This document shows, piece after piece, positions 28,554 through 37,658 of a DNA stretch of 64,000 nucleotides. The DNA comes from Alcaligenaceae bacterium (GTDB taxonomy: Bacteria; Pseudomonadota; Gammaproteobacteria; Burkholderiales; Burkholderiaceae_B), in assembly GCA_013416485.1 (NCBI GenBank), contig JACCEO010000005.1, forward strand, positions 124,001-188,000, read 5' to 3'. Position 1 is the stretch's first letter. Each line of letters begins with the position of its first letter. A program made the translations under genes and the position numbers. Under the pieces are notes generated by a model. The model saw only the letters and a list, made by a program, of their open reading frames with translations. It ran no database searches and was not told the origin of the DNA.

Positions 28554-29063
28554 GTGCGTATTTTTACCATGTTGTTTATGTCTGTCATGCTGTTGGGGTG
28601 TTCACCAGACTATAACTGGCGTACCGTAACATTGGGTACCGGTGAAGTCAGTGCGTATTTCCCAGATAAACCACTAGCACAACAGCGTAACCTGAATTTT
28701 GTCGGCCAAGAGCTGGTTTTTAGTTTGACCTCAGCTACCGTGGCAGACGCTGTGTTTGCAGTGGGTTATGCAACGTTGCCACCAGGTTTACGCGATGACT
28801 CCGTGGTACGACAAGACTTAATGGTAGCGGCAATACGCTCTTTGTATCAAAACATGGGGCAACCCGCTCCTGAGCCGCTGCCGCAATCTGGTCAACATTT
28901 TCAGGTGGACGGGCAGGTGCCCAGCGGTCCAGTGCGCTTACGCGCCACCGTTTGGTTGACCCAGGACGCCTTGATTCAAGGGCTGGTTAGCGCAAGTGCC
29001 TCAACATTCCCCACAGAGCAAGCTGATGAGTTCTTTGGCTCACTGAAAATCACTACAAATTAA
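28554..29063 (+). CDS. Putative lipoprotein of unknown function
   Basis: The 169-residue product starts with a short lipoprotein signal ending in the lipobox LLGC (Cys16), so it should be lipidated and held in an envelope membrane. The GTG at 28554, with AGGAG nine bases upstream, is the start. The mature part has no recognisable domain. It contains a repeated beta-like pattern (VSAYFPDKPLAQQRNLNFVGQELVFSL). It lies divergent to gshA and 94 bases before metX, with no functional link evident. Confidence 0.75.
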   Translation: MRIFTMLFMSVMLLGCSPDYNWRTVTLGTGEVSAYFPDKPLAQQRNLNFVGQELVFSLTSATVADAVFAVGYATLPPGLRDDSVVRQDLMVAAIRSLYQNMGQPAPEPLPQSGQHFQVDGQVPSGPVRLRATVWLTQDALIQGLVSASASTFPTEQADEFFGSLKITTN

Positions 29064-29096
29064 GTTTGTTCCAGACAATGATAAAATGATCAGTTC

Positions 29097-29154
29097 ATCG
29101 CGCCGATTTGCTTGATCTGCTTGCGGGCGCCTCACAAATACAGCTAAAGGGGTC
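29097..29154 (+). promoter_or_regulatory. SAM-II riboswitch (metA-type) controlling metX-metW
   Basis: The leader contains the SAM-II pattern: stem P1 GCGCC (29100-29104) pairing with GGCGC (29126-29130), the conserved GATTTG (29105-29110) directly after the first strand, CTTGC before the second strand, and then the conserved AAATACAGCTAAAGG (29136-29150). A pseudoknot pairing GATC (29114-29117) with GGTC (29151-29154) overlaps the ribosome site AAAGGGG (29146-29152), five bases before the metX ATG. SAM binding should hide the ribosome site and lower translation. The match is to the published SAM-II consensus as I remember it. Confidence 0.85.
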
Positions 29155-29157
29155 CCT

Positions 29158-30372
29158 ATGGGTGATATCTCCAATTCCAATTCTTTTGTGGCCCCTACCG
29201 GTTCGGTAGGTGTTGTTGAGCCTCAGTTTATTGAGTTCACGCAGCCATTGAAATTAGCCAGCGGACAAGTGCTGTCTAGCTACACACTAGCCGTAGAGAC
29301 TTATGGTCAGCTTAATGCTCAGCGCAATAATGCTGTGCTTGTCTGCCATGCCTTAAATGCCTCGCATCATGTTGCAGGCATATCGGCCGAAAACTCTAAA
29401 GATATCGGCTGGTGGGACAATATGGTGGGCCCAGGCAAGGCTGTAGATACAGACCGATTCTTCGTCATTGGTGTCAATAACATTGGATCGTGTTTTGGCT
29501 CTACTGGACCTGCTAGTCTCCATCCAGACACAGGCAAGCCCTGGGGGGCAGCTTTTCCCATGTTAACGGTCGAGGACTGGGTGCAGGCTCAGGCCAGACT
29601 GGCCGATTACTTAGGCATAGATACCTTTGCCGCCGTTATGGGAGGGTCGCTGGGGGGTATGCAAGCCTTAAGTTGGGCCATTACCTGTCCAGAGCGTGTT
29701 GGACATTGCATAGTTATTGCCAGCACGCCACGTTTATCTGCGCAAAATATCGGTTTTAATGAAGTGGCGCGCCGGTCTATTATTTCCGACCCTGAGTTTC
29801 ACGGTGGTAATTACTACGCCCACAATACGGTACCCAAACACGGACTGTCTGTGGCGCGTATGGTGGGGCATATTACCTACTTGTCCGATGACGACATGGC
29901 AGCTAAGTTTGGGCGCACTCAGCGCGCACCAGCCGATAATGGTGAATTTCATTATGGCTATGGCGTGGAGTTTGAGGTTGAATCCTATTTACGTTATCAG
30001 GGCGAAAAGTTCTCTACCTACTTTGATGCCAATACGTATTTGCTGACCACCCGAGCCCTGGATTACTTTGACCCTTCGCGTAATCATGGCGGTGATCTGG
30101 CCCGTGCACTACAAGACGTAAAAGCCAATTTTTTATTGGTGTCATTCAGTACTGATTGGCGTTTTCCGCCTGCGAGGTCCCGCGAAATCGTTAAGGCTCT
30201 ACTGAAAAATCAATTGCCAGTTACCTACGCCGAGATCGATGCGCCTCATGGACATGATGCTTTTCTTTTGGGCGACTCGCGTTATCACGCTGTGGTCCAA
30301 GGGTATTACGACCAAATAGCTACCAAGCTAAATTTGGGCGAGCGTCGCCAAACTACAGGAGTACTGGCGTGA
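29158..30372 (+). CDS. metX: Homoserine O-acyltransferase (MetX)
   Basis: MetX acylates homoserine (acetyl- or succinyl-CoA) as the first dedicated step of methionine synthesis. The 404-residue alpha/beta hydrolase has the nucleophile Ser164 in GGSLGGMQ, the acid FSTDWRFP and the histidine in DAPHGHDAF. The acyl donor cannot be fixed by eye; many betaproteobacterial MetX proteins are thought to use succinyl-CoA. It lies directly behind the SAM-II riboswitch and overlaps metW by four bases. Confidence 0.95.
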   Translation: MGDISNSNSFVAPTGSVGVVEPQFIEFTQPLKLASGQVLSSYTLAVETYGQLNAQRNNAVLVCHALNASHHVAGISAENSKDIGWWDNMVGPGKAVDTDRFFVIGVNNIGSCFGSTGPASLHPDTGKPWGAAFPMLTVEDWVQAQARLADYLGIDTFAAVMGGSLGGMQALSWAITCPERVGHCIVIASTPRLSAQNIGFNEVARRSIISDPEFHGGNYYAHNTVPKHGLSVARMVGHITYLSDDDMAAKFGRTQRAPADNGEFHYGYGVEFEVESYLRYQGEKFSTYFDANTYLLTTRALDYFDPSRNHGGDLARALQDVKANFLLVSFSTDWRFPPARSREIVKALLKNQLPVTYAEIDAPHGHDAFLLGDSRYHAVVQGYYDQIATKLNLGERRQTTGVLA

Positions 30373-30986
30373 AAACTACCGTTGCTACCGTGCCGGTCGA
30401 AGCCGTACGGCCTGACCTGATACGTATTGCTAGTTGGATACAGCCTGGCAGCCGTGTGCTGGACTTGGGTTGTGGTGATGGCACCTTGCTGGCGTACTTG
30501 CGCGATCATAAAAATGTGGTGGGTGCCGGGGTGGAATTGAATGATCAGAAAGTGGTTGCCTGTGCCAGACTAGGGGTGCAGGTGATACAGCAGAATCTGG
30601 AAGAAGGCCTGGCCTTGTTTGACGATCAGCAGTTCGATACCGTAGTGCTGTCACGTACCTTGCAGTCCATGCATAATACTGAACACATCTTGCGTGAAAT
30701 GGCTAGGGTTGCCAGTTTTGGCATCGTATCTTTCCCAAATTTTGGTTATTGGCCGCATGGCTGGTCTATATTGGCGGGGCGCATGCCGGTGACTGGCGAG
30801 ATGCCGTACCAGTGGTACGACACACCTAATATTCATTTGTGTACGCTGAAAGATTTCCAAGAGCTAGCGTCTACCTTGGGTTTGCACATTACTGACCTGG
30901 CTACGTTTAATGATCGTAAGGAAGTAAAGTTATTACCCAATTGGCGTAGTACGCTGGCGGTATATCGGTTCAAATCCCCTTATTAA
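30369..30986 (+). CDS. metW: Methionine biosynthesis protein MetW
   Basis: MetW is a SAM-dependent-methyltransferase-fold protein that partners MetX in proteobacteria and is needed for or stimulates homoserine acylation. The 205-residue product has the SAM-like motif [12 protein letters not shown] (near 33-44) and the family-specific NFGYWPHGW segment. The GTG start overlaps the metX stop (GTGA), so translation is coupled and the SAM-II switch should control both genes. Confidence 0.94.
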   Translation: MKTTVATVPVEAVRPDLIRIASWIQPGSRVLDLGCGDGTLLAYLRDHKNVVGAGVELNDQKVVACARLGVQVIQQNLEEGLALFDDQQFDTVVLSRTLQSMHNTEHILREMARVASFGIVSFPNFGYWPHGWSILAGRMPVTGEMPYQWYDTPNIHLCTLKDFQELASTLGLHITDLATFNDRKEVKLLPNWRSTLAVYRFKSPY

Positions 30987-31003
30987 TTTTTAAAAGGCCA
31001 GCT

Positions 31004-32248
31004 ATCACCTCATATCGTCGTGTTTATGCCAGCCCACGTGTAATACCATTATTGGTATTGGGCTTTGCCAGTGGATTGCCTTTGGCGTTAACCGGAGGCA
31101 CTCTGCAGGCCTGGGCCACGTTGTCGGGGGTGTCGCTGCAAAACATAGGTTTTCTGACTCTGGTGGGTACGGCCTATACCCTGAAGTTTTTATGGGCACC
31201 GCTGGTAGACAGGTATGCACCGCCGTTTTTGGGGCGTAGACGCAGCTGGATATTTTTTACTCAAGTATTGTTGGCGGCCTCAATTGCCGCTATGGGTTTA
31301 TATACCCCTGAACACAATCTGTTGATATTGGCAGCGCTGGCAGTTTTAGTCGCATTTTTATCAGCAACTCAAGACATTGCCTTTGATGCCTACAGCACGG
31401 ATGTTTTACGTCAGAACGAAAGGGCTGCTGGGGCGGCGGTGAAAGTGCTGGGCTATCGCCTAGCCATGATAGTGTCTGGTGGCTTGGCCTTGGTGTTGGC
31501 CGATCAATGGTTGGGTTGGCACAATACGTATTTTCTAATGGGCGGCTTTATGCTGCTGTGTGCGGTAGCTACCGTGCTGGCCCCTGAACCCGAAGTCATT
31601 AGTCGACCGCCACGAACACTGGCCATTGCTGTGGTCGAACCCCTGCTGGAATTCTTCAAACGACCAGGTGCCTGGTCCATATTGTTGCTTATTGTTTTAT
31701 ACAAACTTGGCGATGCGTTTGCCGGCGCTTTGTCGACCACATTTTTATTACGTGGTGTGGGTTTCAGTGCCACCGAGGTTGGTACGGTCAATAAAGTATT
31801 TGGCTTGGCTGCCACCATTATTGGCGCATTGGCTGGCGGCGTTTTTATGGCGCGCATAGGCTTATACCGTTCGTTAATGCTGTTTGGCCTGTTGCAGGCG
31901 GTGTCTAATTTTGGGTATTGGGTGTTGGCGGTGACTCCAGCCCATCTGTATTCCATGACCTTGGTGGTGGGCTTGGAAAACTTGTGTGGCGGTTTGGGCA
32001 CGGCAGCTTTCGTGGCCTTGTTAATGGCGTTGTGTAAACAAGAGTTTTCAGCCACACAGTTCGCTTTGTTGTCGGCCTTGTCAGCGGTAGGCAGAACCTA
32101 CCTGGCAGGGCCATTCACTCCGCCTTTGGTCGAGACCTTAGGATGGCCTGGGTTCTTTGTGCTTACCGTATGTATTGCTTTGCCCGGCTTGTGGCTGTTG
32201 TGGTGGCGCCGTCGTGATATCCAACAGTTGGATAGCGTCAGGTTATAA
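31004..32248 (+). CDS. ampG: AmpG family muropeptide permease
   Basis: AmpG is an MFS-type inner-membrane permease that imports anhydro-muropeptides for cell-wall recycling and, in species with AmpC, influences beta-lactamase induction. Homology (FASGLPLALTGGTLQAW, FLWAPLVDRY, LGRRRSW, ATQDIAFDA) is continuous for the whole frame. Matching the family N-terminus needs codons upstream of the first standard start (TTG at 31052). The best placed codon is ATC at 31004, with AAAAGG six bases before it. An in-frame stop at 30992 bounds the frame. This gives 414 residues and about 12 membrane helices. The TTG start is the alternative. The stop overlaps the convergent glutathione transferase stop. Confidence 0.85.
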   Translation: MTSYRRVYASPRVIPLLVLGFASGLPLALTGGTLQAWATLSGVSLQNIGFLTLVGTAYTLKFLWAPLVDRYAPPFLGRRRSWIFFTQVLLAASIAAMGLYTPEHNLLILAALAVLVAFLSATQDIAFDAYSTDVLRQNERAAGAAVKVLGYRLAMIVSGGLALVLADQWLGWHNTYFLMGGFMLLCAVATVLAPEPEVISRPPRTLAIAVVEPLLEFFKRPGAWSILLLIVLYKLGDAFAGALSTTFLLRGVGFSATEVGTVNKVFGLAATIIGALAGGVFMARIGLYRSLMLFGLLQAVSNFGYWVLAVTPAHLYSMTLVVGLENLCGGLGTAAFVALLMALCKQEFSATQFALLSALSAVGRTYLAGPFTPPLVETLGWPGFFVLTVCIALPGLWLLWWRRRDIQQLDSVRL

Positions 32249-32941
32249 AGGAATCGTTAAACCTTTGACAACTGCTGGACGGGCGACAAAGCTAGCCAGT
32301 ACGCGAGCTACGTTCTGAAAGTCTGAATAACCGACCAGATCACCTGCTTCGTAGAAGTTCACCAAATTACGCACCCAGGGCAATATGGCCATATCGGCGA
32401 TGGTGTATTGCTCACCTACCATCCATTGGCGCTTGGCTAAATGTTGGTCTAATACTCCTAGCAAACGTCGTGACTCAGTGACATAACGGTCGCGTGGTCG
32501 TTTGTCTTCAAATTCCTTGCCAGCGTATTTGTGAAAGAAACCTACTTGACCAAACATGGGGCCTACGCCGCCCATTTGAAACATTAGCCATTGTAGGGTT
32601 TCATAGCGCAGGGCAGGATCGTTAGGTAGAAATTTGCCGGTTTTTTCAGCTAAATACACCAGGATGGCCCCCGACTCGAACAGGGCTAGGGGCTTGCCGC
32701 CTGGGCCGTTAGGATCCAAGATCGCTGGGATTTTGTTATTGGGATTCAGCGACAGGAATTCGGGACTCATCTGGTCTTGTGTGTCAAAGCTAACCCGGTG
32801 CGGTTCGTAAGGTAGACCCGTCTCTTCCAGCATAATTGATACTTTGACACCATTGGGTGTAGGCAGCGAGTACAACTGGATACGCTCTGGGTGCGAAGCA
32901 GGCCATTTTTTAGTGATGGGGAACATAGCAAGATTGGTCAT
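32243..32941 (-). CDS. Glutathione S-transferase family protein (YfcG/YghU-like)
   Basis: The 232-residue protein has an N-terminal thioredoxin-like domain (IQLYSLPTPNGVKVSIMLEETGLPYE) and the ESGAILVYLAEKTG glutathione-binding segment, then the helical C-terminal domain with the TIADMAILPWVR motif. This matches disulfide-bond-oxidoreductase GSTs such as YfcG. The likely start is the ATG at 32941, overlapping the stop of the upstream MHYT gene by four bases, so the two are co-translated. Substrate is unknown. Confidence 0.88.
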   Translation of the reverse strand: MTNLAMFPITKKWPASHPERIQLYSLPTPNGVKVSIMLEETGLPYEPHRVSFDTQDQMSPEFLSLNPNNKIPAILDPNGPGGKPLALFESGAILVYLAEKTGKFLPNDPALRYETLQWLMFQMGGVGPMFGQVGFFHKYAGKEFEDKRPRDRYVTESRRLLGVLDQHLAKRQWMVGEQYTIADMAILPWVRNLVNFYEAGDLVGYSDFQNVARVLASFVARPAVVKGLTIPL

Positions 32942-34992
32942 GGTATTCCTTTAAATAGCTGCGCAGGTGGCATAGGGTGGCCCAGCAAGAACCCTTGCAG
33001 GACATCGCAGCCTGATGAAGCCAGTAGCTCGAGTTGTTTTGAGGTTTCTATACCTTCAGCCACTATACGCAAGTTTAATGCGTGTCCTATGGCAACGATA
33101 GCGGTGATGACTGCGGCATTGTCGTTATTATGATCTAGGCCTTGTATTAGTTCACGGTCAATTTTCAGCTCTTGGATGGGTAGTTGTTTAAGCTGTAACA
33201 GGTTGGAGTATCCAGTGCCGAAATGACTGATAGAAATACTGATGCCCATGTCACGCAGTGGCTGTAATATGCGCATGCTGGCGTCTTGGTCGGCCATTAC
33301 TGTGGACTCACTGATTTCCAATATTAGGCAGTCGGCGGTTAGGGCATGACTATTTAGTGCATTGCTGGCAACGGTTAACAGATCAGCCTGATGGAACTGT
33401 AATGCGGATAAGTTTACGGCTACTGTAGGAATGGTATGGCCATCATCTTGCCATAGCCTAAGTTGTTTGCAAGCCTGGTTAAGTACCCATATACCGATAG
33501 GGTTAATTAGCCCGGTTTTTTCGGCTAGCGGTATGAAATCATGGGGTGCGATCATTCCACGGATGGGATGATCCCAGCGTAATAGGGCTTCTACGCCGAT
33601 AAGCGGGCCATCATGGGCGGCAAACTTAGGTTGATAATGCAGAACTAATTGCTGATTTTTTATAGCAGTACGTAGATCTTGTATAAGTTGTAGCTGTGTT
33701 TGAGCCTGTGGGTTAGCTGATGCAGAAAAATAGCTGTAGGTATTACGCCCCATTGCTTTGGCGTGATACATAGCGGTATCGGCGTTTTGTAATAGGTCGT
33801 CAGGATGCTCGCCATCTTCGGGGTATAGCGCTATACCTATGCTGGTTGATACTTTTATGTCATGGTTGGCGAAGTTAAAAATAGGCTCCATTGCTGCCAA
33901 TATTTTTTTAGCAAGTATTGCGGCATCTGAAGGGTGTTTAATGTAGGCCACTACTACAAATTCGTCCCCGCCCAATCGGGCTAAGGTATCTTGAGCACGT
34001 ATGGTGGCTGATAGACGTTGAGCCACGCCAGTCAAAAGTTGATCACCTACAGCGTGGCCATAGCTGTCATTGATTAGTTTGAATCCATCCAGATCTAGAA
34101 ACATAACCGCGAAGCTGCGGTGATCGCGCTTAGCGTTTTGTATCGCTCGATTTAGACGATCTTCCAATAACAGGCGGTTGGGTAGGCGGGTCAGGTTGTC
34201 GTGTAAGGCTAGGTAGGTAAGCTCTTCGTTTTCGGCGGCCAATGACGTTACCGTAGCTTCACCCATATGCAAGCGTAAGTCCAGCACTGAAATAATCAGT
34301 GCCAAGGCAAGTACGGCCAGGGTGGTAATGATGACGACCAAAGCTAGCCAGCCAGAGGTGGCGCCGCTGCCTGCAGCACGGCTAATGCTGCCTATGGGGA
34401 ATTCTGCAGCGGCCATACCGGTGTAGTGCATACCGATTATGCTGAAGCCCATCACGACAGCAGCTGCAGCGCGCAATAAACGTACACGGACTGAGTGGCG
34501 CCGTAGGTGAAATGCCATCCATAGGGCTGCGCCTGATGCCAAAATAGCAACAATAATTGAAAGTGTTAGCAGCGATGGTATGTACCGTATGGCAGGTGTC
34601 ATTTTCATGGCAGCCATGCCTGTGTAATGCATGCTGACTATGCCTGCGCCTAATAACATGGCGCCGCCAATTAAGCGTTTCCATGGCAAGGTTTTTTGAC
34701 CGACCATCCAGAGTGCAAATGCTGATGAAGCGATGGCAATCAGCAAGGAAATGATAGTGATGGTGGGGTCGTAACCTACCGGTATGGGTAAACTGAAGGC
34801 CAGCATGCCAATAAAGTGCATGGACCATATTCCCATACCCATCGCGCATGCACCGCCCACCAACCAGTAATTGGTTGTGCGACCTTGTGTGGAGTTAATC
34901 CGACCAGCCATATCCAGTGCGGTATAGGAAGCCAATATGGCTACAGCAACGGAAAGAACAACAAGAAAATGATTATGACTACTGGCGAGCAT
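32938..34992 (-). CDS. MHYT-GGDEF-EAL cyclic-di-GMP protein with degenerate EAL domain
   Basis: The 684-residue membrane protein has three MHYT-type units (MHFIG at 59-63, MHYTG at 121-125 and 188-192) in a seven-helix sensor domain proposed to bind a metal and sense gas or light. A GGDEF domain follows with an intact GGDEF motif (341-345) and the RAQD product-inhibition site (332-335) five residues earlier. The EAL domain keeps EAL (468-470) and the later KID and EGIE motifs, but the DDFGTGYS motif reads SHFGTGYS (589-596), losing both aspartates. It is therefore expected to make cyclic-di-GMP but not degrade it. The glutathione transferase gene is coupled downstream. Confidence 0.92.
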   Translation of the reverse strand: MLASSHNHFLVVLSVAVAILASYTALDMAGRINSTQGRTTNYWLVGGACAMGMGIWSMHFIGMLAFSLPIPVGYDPTITIISLLIAIASSAFALWMVGQKTLPWKRLIGGAMLLGAGIVSMHYTGMAAMKMTPAIRYIPSLLTLSIIVAILASGAALWMAFHLRRHSVRVRLLRAAAAVVMGFSIIGMHYTGMAAAEFPIGSISRAAGSGATSGWLALVVIITTLAVLALALIISVLDLRLHMGEATVTSLAAENEELTYLALHDNLTRLPNRLLLEDRLNRAIQNAKRDHRSFAVMFLDLDGFKLINDSYGHAVGDQLLTGVAQRLSATIRAQDTLARLGGDEFVVVAYIKHPSDAAILAKKILAAMEPIFNFANHDIKVSTSIGIALYPEDGEHPDDLLQNADTAMYHAKAMGRNTYSYFSASANPQAQTQLQLIQDLRTAIKNQQLVLHYQPKFAAHDGPLIGVEALLRWDHPIRGMIAPHDFIPLAEKTGLINPIGIWVLNQACKQLRLWQDDGHTIPTVAVNLSALQFHQADLLTVASNALNSHALTADCLILEISESTVMADQDASMRILQPLRDMGISISISHFGTGYSNLLQLKQLPIQELKIDRELIQGLDHNNDNAAVITAIVAIGHALNLRIVAEGIETSKQLELLASSGCDVLQGFLLGHPMPPAQLFKGIP

Positions 34993-35161
34993 AGGTAGTG
35001 TTGGGGCCTGTAACCTGGCTCTCCTGGTTCGAATGTGTAAGAGTGTTTAAGTATGCACCTAAACGTTTGCACATGAAACACTATATAACAAATTACGCCA
35101 TGAATCAGCAACTAAAGTGACTTGCATTCTAGATAGTTGCGGTTGCGTGGGGCAGGGCTAA

Positions 35162-35920
35162 TTAATTGATATCGTAAACACTGTTGTCCCATCCTATTTC
35201 AACGTGTTCGGGCAAGTTATTGCCTGCTTGCATCAGCCAACAGTCAAAATCATGACCTATATGGGTCAACACAGAACGTTGGGGTTGTAGATGGTCCAGA
35301 GTTTCCAGCGCAAGGTTTAAATCATTATGATTGCGTGGCGTGTCGGAGCAGGGTGGAAATGAGCAGTCTAGTACTACCAGATCTAGGGGGTGTTGTTTTA
35401 GTTTGGTGATAGTGCTTGCTGGTAAGCCTACTGTGTCAGTTAAGTACGCGATGTGTTTCCCTTGAGCACAGAACAAATATCCTAGTGTGGGTTTGGAGTG
35501 GATCAGTGGTAGCGCCACAACCTGCATATCCCCCAGCTCAATAATTTCGCCAGGTTTAAGCTGACGAGAAAAGTCCAATATGCCCGGATGGCGGTATAGG
35601 TCGGCAAAGCCTTCGTTGTCTTGTGGCCCTAGAACGGGTAGACGATTACCTTTGCCCCAACGCAGATGTAATAAGCCCTGAACATGATCAGCATGATAGT
35701 GGGTTTGAAAAATACCGTTTAAGCTGCCAGCCGGAAAGCGTTCGGCCAAATCGGTTAGTCCTGAATCTATCAGCCAGCGTTGTTCGCCGCATTCGATTAA
35801 GGCAGAACATGGCCCGCGTCTGTAGGTAGTGATCGCTTTGGCACGTTGGCAGGCAGTACAGTCACAGTTATAAACAGGTACTTGGGCTGCATTGCCTGTC
35901 CCTAATAAACGTAGTTTCAT
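35162..35920 (-). CDS. phnP: Phosphoribosyl 1,2-cyclic phosphate phosphodiesterase
   Basis: PhnP opens the cyclic phosphate produced by the C-P lyase pathway, giving ribose 1,5-bisphosphate. The 252-residue metallo-beta-lactamase-fold product has the metal motif THYHADHVQG and HIGHD, plus the CDCTAC zinc-type site near the N-terminus. The frame is open to 35983, but the ATG at 35920 overlaps the phnN stop by four bases and gives the E. coli length, so it is preferred. It is the last gene of the phn operon. Confidence 0.93.
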   Translation of the reverse strand: MKLRLLGTGNAAQVPVYNCDCTACQRAKAITTYRRGPCSALIECGEQRWLIDSGLTDLAERFPAGSLNGIFQTHYHADHVQGLLHLRWGKGNRLPVLGPQDNEGFADLYRHPGILDFSRQLKPGEIIELGDMQVVALPLIHSKPTLGYLFCAQGKHIAYLTDTVGLPASTITKLKQHPLDLVVLDCSFPPCSDTPRNHNDLNLALETLDHLQPQRSVLTHIGHDFDCWLMQAGNNLPEHVEIGWDNSVYDIN

Positions 35921-36513
35921 GCTCTGATGTGTTGTGGTTCTGTTGCCAGAGTTTGCCAGTGTGGCGGTTCCAGTAGCTGGCACAAGGCCCTGACTGCGTA
36001 TTTTACCGGCCCTGTGTTATCAATAAGGACTAGGGGAGACCCTTGATGCGCATGGGGTAGGTCCAGAAGTGTGGCGTTGCGCTGCATACGAGCATTAATT
36101 TGTTGTGAATTTTCACGGCCGCGCCTCTGTAGCCGTTGACGTAACTCGTCTGCCTGCACCTGTAATAAAACGGGTATCAAGTCAGGAAAAAGCAAACGAG
36201 CCTGGGGCAAATAGGCACGTGAACCATTGACCAATACGTCCACGCCGCTGGCTAGCCACAAGTTAATATCTTGGCTGATGCCATATGCTAAATGGTTGGC
36301 GCGCCAGGCTAAAGCAAAGTGTCCTTGATTCTCTAAAGCCAGAAACTGGGCGTGACTTACGCCGATAGCATGGCGTTCGTTGGTATCGCAGGGGCGGGTA
36401 ATGGTGCGGGGTGCAATATGGATTTTAGTACCTAATTGGTCTTTTACTCCTTGCAATACCGTGTCTTTACCCGCCCCTGATGGGCCTATAACGTACAGTA
36501 ATCTGCCTGACAT
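35917..36513 (-). CDS. phnN: Ribose 1,5-bisphosphate phosphokinase
   Basis: PhnN phosphorylates ribose 1,5-bisphosphate to PRPP, the final step of C-P lyase metabolism. The 198-residue product has the P-loop GPSGAGKDT near its N-terminus and resembles guanylate kinases in fold. The start is ATG 36513, overlapping the phnM stop by one base (TAATG); the frame extends further but that part lies inside phnM. Confidence 0.92.
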   Translation of the reverse strand: MSGRLLYVIGPSGAGKDTVLQGVKDQLGTKIHIAPRTITRPCDTNERHAIGVSHAQFLALENQGHFALAWRANHLAYGISQDINLWLASGVDVLVNGSRAYLPQARLLFPDLIPVLLQVQADELRQRLQRRGRENSQQINARMQRNATLLDLPHAHQGSPLVLIDNTGPVKYAVRALCQLLEPPHWQTLATEPQHIRA

Positions 36514-37658
36514 TAAAATACCCTTACGCCGCCACGCCACACGTGTTTGACCATAAACTGTTGGCTGGTGGGCTGTACTCGTACCAGGTCAGCACGCAGG
36601 CCAATTCGGATTTCGCCCCTGTCATCAAGACCCGCAGCACGAGCCGGTGTCAGGCTGATTTTTGCCACTGCCTGGGCCAAGCTATGATTTAGATCGTTTT
36701 CACTAAGTAAGCGAGCCGCTTGCAATAGGCTGGCTGGGTAGTAGTCGCTGGACAAAATATCCAATACGCCTTGTTGGGCAAGTTCGTGGGCGGCTACGTT
36801 GCCTGAGTGTGAACCACCTCGCACAATATTGGGTGCCCCCATTAAAATTTTCAAACCCAAATTATGACTAAGCTCAGCGGCAGCCACCGTGGTGGGGAAT
36901 TCAGCAATGCTCATGCCTAACTCTGCTGACTCACGCGCATGGGCTTCGGTGGCATCATCATGGCTGGCAATGGCTAAGCCTTTTTCCTGACAGGCCTGTA
37001 CGATAGCCATGCGATAGGGATGGCTATATTTACTGGAGTTTTCCAGGTGTTGGTCTATGAAGTCTTCCATTTCCTGGTCATTGAAATGGTATTTTCCTTG
37101 GTAGTACTGACGATATTTTTCTAGCTTTACAAATTGGCGCTGCCCTGGTGAATGGTCCATAACCGAAACCAGCTGCACTAAAGGATCCTCTACTAGCTCG
37201 TGGAACATATCCAGAGTTTTTTCCTGGCTAAGTTCGCAACGCAGGTGCAGGCGGTGTTCGGCGCGAGTTTCACCGCGCTGCTCGGCCTGGCTAATGGCGT
37301 TTAGCATGATGGGTAATTGGCGCATGCGTTCGCCTTTTGGGTTCACATCGCCTATGGATAAGGCATCGAAGACGGTGGTGATCCCTGCAGAGACAATTTG
37401 CGCATCGTGTGCCAGCACGGCAGATTGGGGTGGCCAGTCTACGCCCGGACGTGGATTCATGTACTTTTCTAGGTTGTCGGTATGTAACTCAACAAACCCA
37501 GGCATTAAGTAGTCACCATCCAAGTTCTGGGCATGTGGCAAGCGGCAAGTGTTGCTGCTGATGTCGCTGATCAGGCCATCGCGCACAACGACAGTGCCTA
37601 AAAAATCATAGTCAGCTGTGACTACGCGAGCATTGGTGAAAATTTGTTCAGCAAGCAT
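36513..37658 (-). CDS. phnM: RPnTP hydrolase (C-P lyase subunit PhnM)
   Basis: PhnM, an amidohydrolase-family enzyme, releases pyrophosphate from the ribose-triphosphonate intermediate. The 381-residue product has the metal-binding segment ELHTDNLEKYMNPRP and SHDDATEAHARES, both diagnostic. Its start overlaps the end of phnL by 11 bases. Confidence 0.95.
   Translation of the reverse strand: MLAEQIFTNARVVTADYDFLGTVVVRDGLISDISSNTCRLPHAQNLDGDYLMPGFVELHTDNLEKYMNPRPGVDWPPQSAVLAHDAQIVSAGITTVFDALSIGDVNPKGERMRQLPIMLNAISQAEQRGETRAEHRLHLRCELSQEKTLDMFHELVEDPLVQLVSVMDHSPGQRQFVKLEKYRQYYQGKYHFNDQEMEDFIDQHLENSSKYSHPYRMAIVQACQEKGLAIASHDDATEAHARESAELGMSIAEFPTTVAAAELSHNLGLKILMGAPNIVRGGSHSGNVAAHELAQQGVLDILSSDYYPASLLQAARLLSENDLNHSLAQAVAKISLTPARAAGLDDRGEIRIGLRADLVRVQPTSQQFMVKHVWRGGVRVF

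Noticed and set aside
29060-29096. Sigma70 promoter for metX (TTGTTC with TAAAAT)
   Set aside because: The spacer is only ten bases, which is too short; the real promoter may lie inside the preceding gene.
31504-32055. 183-codon open frame opposite ampG
   Set aside because: It mirrors the hydrophobic ampG gene and is lysine/threonine/proline-rich without motifs; ampG is clearly the coding strand.
35041-35161. Possible second regulatory region between phnP and the MHYT gene
   Set aside because: The sequence is AT-rich but I see no palindrome, Pho box or convincing promoter.
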